Source of the DNA: Rhodoferax sp. BAB1
Lineage (GTDB): Bacteria > Pseudomonadota > Gammaproteobacteria > Burkholderiales > Burkholderiaceae_C
DNA: 64,000 nucleotides
Direction of reading: 5' to 3'
NCBI RefSeq assembly: GCF_013334205.1
Contig: NZ_CP054424.1
Span: 1,632,001 to 1,696,000 of the forward strand
A model generated the notes under the pieces. The model saw only the letters and a program-made list of their open reading frames with translations, searched no databases and was not told the origin of the DNA. A program made the position numbers and the translations under genes. This document shows positions 61,201 to 64,000 of this stretch, piece by piece (position 1 is the stretch's first letter; every line of letters begins with the position of its first letter).

Positions 61201-62118
61201 ATGAAAGCCACCGAACTCAACGCCCGCGCCAGCAGCGACTACACCGCCAAGCTGGCCCGCACGCAGGCACTGCTGCAGCAGGCCGCGCGCGAATACGCCC
61301 CCGTGATGCCCGGCGGCCCCTCCCTGGTCAGCCTGGCCTGCAGCCTGGGCGCCGAGGACATGGTGCTGGCCCACCTGATCAACACCTTGCAGTTGAACAT
61401 CGGCATCTTCGTGCTCGACACCGGCCGCCTGCACACGCAGACCCTGGAGCTGATGCACCAGCTCAAGGCCACGTCCCGCGCACCGGTGGAAATCTTCCAG
61501 CCGCAGACCGAGGCCGTGGTGGTTTTCGTGCAGCGCGAGGGCAAGGACGCCATGTACCGCAGCATCGAGTTGCGCAAGGCCTGCTGCCATATCCGCAAGA
61601 TGGAGCCGCTGGAACGCGCCCTGGCCGACAAACGCGCCTGGGTCACCGGCATGCGCCGCGAGCAGTCCGGCGCGCGCGCCGAAGTGCCCTTCGTCGACGA
61701 CAGCAATGCCCACCGCCTCAAGTTCAACCCCCTGGCCGAGTGGACCTGGGGCGACGTCTGGTTCTACATCCAGCAGAACAAGGTGGCCTACAACCCCTTG
61801 CACGACCAGTTCTACCCCAGCATCGGCTGCGAGCCCTGCACCCGCGCGATTTCGCTGGGCGAGGACTTCCGCGCAGGGCGCTGGTGGTGGGAAAACGAAA
61901 GCGCCAAGGAATGCGGTTTGCACGTCAAACCGCATTCCAGCCACGAAGTGGCCGTGTCGCAAAGCGACACGCATGGCGCTTTCGTTTCGGCGCAGGCTGA
62001 CTTCAGCGCAGCTGAAGTCAAGAGCTCGCCAGAGCCCGGCCGTAGCCAAAACGAGGCCGCCAAGGAGTGCGGCTTGCACGTCCAGCAGGAACCCCTGAAA
62101 CAAGGAGCGCAAGCATGA
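61201..62118 (+). CDS. cysH: Adenylylsulfate (APS) reductase, [4Fe-4S] type, with duplicated catalytic tail
   Basis: 305 residues, about 60 more than usual. Cys128-Cys129 (KACCHIRKMEPL) and Cys210/Cys213 (GCEPCTRAI) are the four cluster ligands that mark the APS- rather than PAPS-reducing type. The catalytic ECGLHV motif occurs twice, at Cys238 and at Cys290, 52 residues apart. The segment between the copies (KPHSSHEVAVSQSDTHGAFV onward) is unrelated to the family and is encoded by a series of DNA hairpins. Family members normally end shortly after the first copy. It converts APS to sulfite using thioredoxin. The stop overlaps the cysD start. Confidence 0.93.
   Translation: MKATELNARASSDYTAKLARTQALLQQAAREYAPVMPGGPSLVSLACSLGAEDMVLAHLINTLQLNIGIFVLDTGRLHTQTLELMHQLKATSRAPVEIFQPQTEAVVVFVQREGKDAMYRSIELRKACCHIRKMEPLERALADKRAWVTGMRREQSGARAEVPFVDDSNAHRLKFNPLAEWTWGDVWFYIQQNKVAYNPLHDQFYPSIGCEPCTRAISLGEDFRAGRWWWENESAKECGLHVKPHSSHEVAVSQSDTHGAFVSAQADFSAAEVKSSPEPGRSQNEAAKECGLHVQQEPLKQGAQA
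61903..62082. repeat. Direct repeat plus palindrome-rich insertion within cysH
   Basis: 24-bp direct repeats (61903-61926 and 62059-62082, two mismatches, period 156 bp) encode the two AKECGLHV copies. Between them are consecutive inverted repeats: GAATGCGGTTT/AAACCGCATTC (61909-61937), GTGTCGC/GCGACAC (61954-61970) and TGACTTCAGC/GCTGAAGTCA (61998-62020). The insertion is a multiple of three, so the frame is kept. Confidence 0.85.
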
Positions 62119-63080
62119 ACGCCCGCACCGAACACGAATTACTGAACGCCACCGTGCACCAGCTGAGCAACGCCCACCTCGACGCGCTCGAGGAAGAAAC
62201 CATCTTCATCCTGCGCGAGGTGGCCGCCACTTTCGAGCGCCCGACCCTGCTGTTCTCGGGCGGCAAGGACTCGCTGGTGCTGCTCAAGTGCGCCGAGAAG
62301 GCTTTCGGGGGCAAGGCAGGCCCCTGCGGTAGCGGCCGCCTGCCCTACCCGCTGCTGATGATCGACACCGGCCACAACTTCCCCGAGGTGACGGCCTTCC
62401 GCGACCAGCGCGCGACAGAGCTGGGCGCCGAACTCATCGTGCGCAAGGTGGAAGACTCCATGCAACGCGGCACCGTGCGCCTGGCCCACCCGGGCGAAAG
62501 CCGCAACGTGCACCAGTCGGTCACGCTGCTGGAGGCCATCGAGGAACTCCGCTTCGACGCGCTGATCGGTGGCGCCCGCCGCGACGAGGAAAAGGCCCGC
62601 GCCAAGGAGCGCATCTTCTCCCACCGCGACAGCTTCGGCCAGTGGGCTCCGAAGGCCCAGCGCCCCGAACTCTGGACCCTGTTCAACACCCGCCTGGTCC
62701 CGGGTGAGCATTTCCGCGTCTTCCCGATCTCCAACTGGACCGAGCTGGACGTCTGGCAGTACATCGAGCGCGAACAGATCGAGCTGCCCTCGATCTATTA
62801 CACGCACCAGCGCGAGGTCGTGGACCGCCGCGGCATGCTGGTGCCGGTCACGCCGCTGACCCCACCGCGCGAGGGCGAGCAGGTCGTGGTGCGCGACGTG
62901 CGCTTTCGCACCGTGGGCGATATCACCTGCACCTGCCCCGTGGCCAGCACGGCCGCCACGGCCGCTGACATCGTGATCGAAACCCTGGCGGCCGAGGTCA
63001 GCGAACGCGGCGCCACGCGCATGGACGACCAGACTTCGGACGCCTCGATGGAAAAACGCAAGAAAGACGGTTATTTCTGA
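62115..63080 (+). CDS. cysD: Sulfate adenylyltransferase subunit 2
   Basis: 321 residues from ATG 62115, which overlaps the cysH stop (ATGA). PP-loop SGGKDS at 48-53 binds ATP. MIDTGHNFPEVTAFRDQ, GGARRDEEKARAKERIFSHR and NWTELDVWQYIEREQIELPS are CysD hallmarks, and it ends MEKRKKDGYF as usual. With CysN it makes APS from sulfate and ATP. Confidence 0.96.
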   Translation: MNARTEHELLNATVHQLSNAHLDALEEETIFILREVAATFERPTLLFSGGKDSLVLLKCAEKAFGGKAGPCGSGRLPYPLLMIDTGHNFPEVTAFRDQRATELGAELIVRKVEDSMQRGTVRLAHPGESRNVHQSVTLLEAIEELRFDALIGGARRDEEKARAKERIFSHRDSFGQWAPKAQRPELWTLFNTRLVPGEHFRVFPISNWTELDVWQYIEREQIELPSIYYTHQREVVDRRGMLVPVTPLTPPREGEQVVVRDVRFRTVGDITCTCPVASTAATAADIVIETLAAEVSERGATRMDDQTSDASMEKRKKDGYF

Positions 63081-64000
63081 TGAACGCACTCAAATTCATC
63101 ACCTGCGGCTCGGTGGACGACGGCAAGAGCACGCTGATCGGCCGCCTGTTGGTCGACACCCGCGCCGTGCTGCAGGACCACCTGGCCGGCGTGCAGCGCC
63201 AGGGCCAGACCGACCTGGCCCTGCTGACCGACGGCCTCTCGGCCGAGCGCGAGCAGGGCATCACCATCGACGTGGCCTATCGCTACTTCAGCACCGAGAC
63301 GCGCAAGTTCATCATCGGCGACGCGCCGGGCCACGAGCAGTACACCCGCAACATGGTCACGGCAGCATCGAGTGCTGACGCCGCCGTGGTGCTGGTCGAC
63401 GCCACCAAGCTGGACTGGCGCAAGCCGGCCCTGGCCCTGCTGCCGCAGACGCGCCGCCACAGCCTGCTGCTACAGCTGCTGCGTGTACCCTCCATCGTCT
63501 TCGCCGTCAACAAGCTCGACGCGGTGGACGACGCCGCGCTGGCCTTCCGCCACATCCATGACGCCCTGCAGGCCTTCGCGCTCAGCGCCGGCCTGGCCGT
63601 GCGTGCCACCGTGCCGGTCTCGGCCCTGCAGGGCTGGAACGTGGTCGATGCGCCTGAGCAGGACGGCTGGTGCGGCTACCACGGGCCGACCCTGCTGGAC
63701 ATCCTGGAGCAGTTGCCGGTGACGGCCGCCGACACGGCCCTGCCCCTGGCCTTTCCGGTGCAGTGGGTGGAAAAATTCTCTTCCTCCAGCGACACCAGCC
63801 AGGGCCGCCGTGTCTTCTGGGGCCGGGTGGCTGCCGGCGGCGTGAAGGCGGGCGACACCGTGCGCATCTTCCCCAGCGGGCAGAGCGCCACCGTGGCCCA
63901 GGTGCTGAACCACGTACGCCAGGGCGGCAGCGTGAGTGCCGGGCACAGCGCCGGCATCGTGCTGGACCGCGAAGTGGACGTTTCCCGCGGCGACTGGCTG
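63080..64000 (+). CDS. cysN: Sulfate adenylyltransferase subunit 1 (GTPase), 3' end cut by window edge
   Basis: ATG 63080 overlaps the cysD stop by one base (TGATG). The 307 residues present carry the GTPase motifs: P-loop GSVDDGKST (10-18), switch I region EREQGITIDVAYRYF, DAPGHEQ (81-87), NKLD (144-147) and VPVSALQG. An EF-Tu-like barrel (FPVQWVEKF onward) has begun. GTP hydrolysis drives APS formation by CysD. The full protein should extend about 110-130 residues or more beyond the window. Confidence 0.95.
   Translation, partial: MNALKFITCGSVDDGKSTLIGRLLVDTRAVLQDHLAGVQRQGQTDLALLTDGLSAEREQGITIDVAYRYFSTETRKFIIGDAPGHEQYTRNMVTAASSADAAVVLVDATKLDWRKPALALLPQTRRHSLLLQLLRVPSIVFAVNKLDAVDDAALAFRHIHDALQAFALSAGLAVRATVPVSALQGWNVVDAPEQDGWCGYHGPTLLDILEQLPVTAADTALPLAFPVQWVEKFSSSSDTSQGRRVFWGRVAAGGVKAGDTVRIFPSGQSATVAQVLNHVRQGGSVSAGHSAGIVLDREVDVSRGDWL

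Noticed and set aside
1..64000. tRNA, rRNA, riboswitch and CRISPR
   Set aside because: No cloverleaf with acceptor CCA context, no rRNA-like stretches, and no regularly spaced 25-40-bp repeats were seen; the tandem repeat at 11162-11365 is coding and has no spacers.

Overview
The window is GC-rich, densely coded DNA from a betaproteobacterium, most likely Burkholderiales and probably the Comamonadaceae. That placement is inference from gene content: a fused kinase/GNAT ArgA, the sulfur cluster TauE-cysI-DUF934-cysH-cysD-cysN, an MCP ending in a CheR/CheB pentapeptide, and MnmC.

Left flank (1-10018). An EamA transporter fragment (-) is followed by a TetR-regulated operon on + (regulator, HlyD-type adaptor, FtsX/MacB-type permease, ATPase). 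The adaptor frame is broken at a C8 tract, and a perfect palindrome lies just upstream of tetR. hrpA (-) carries an in-frame REP-like repeat. A 268-bp MITE-like element with 27-bp terminal inverted repeats fills the space between hrpA and argA (+).

Island (10019-43317). Twenty tightly packed genes, all on -, form one apparent operon for an extracellular contractile injection system (eCIS; the Afp/PVC/MAC-like class of phage-tail-derived particles). In transcription order: a very long sheath, a tube, a T4-baseplate-like zinc-ribbon protein, a Pro-rich protein, a DUF4255 cap, an AAA+ ATPase, a small basic protein, a CIS_tube-type protein, a LysM/gpX-like protein, a gp27-like hub, a separate gp5-like spike, a PAAR-like tip, gp25, two baseplate J-like proteins, a gpI-like protein, a DUF6519/beta-helix protein, an unknown Cys-tailed protein, and two DUF4157 proteins that are candidate cargo toxins. 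The island is bracketed by two 92%-identical copies of the last ~100 bp of argA with a 47-bp identical core. Recombination across them would excise 33.3 kb and leave argA intact. No integrase, lysis gene or separate tape-measure gene is visible.

Right flank (43318-64000). A co-directional signalling operon (REC-degenerate GGDEF-EAL protein, orphan branched-chain-type binding lipoprotein, PAS histidine kinase) is followed by a GNAT enzyme plus a DHDPS-superfamily protein, a CZB-domain chemoreceptor and dsbB (all -). On + come yggX, an mnmC whose methyltransferase half is degenerate, a ribokinase/nucleoside-hydrolase pair, and the assimilatory sulfate reduction operon. cysH in that operon has an in-frame, hairpin-rich 156-bp duplication of its catalytic tail, and cysN runs off the window end. 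No tRNA, rRNA or CRISPR array was seen.
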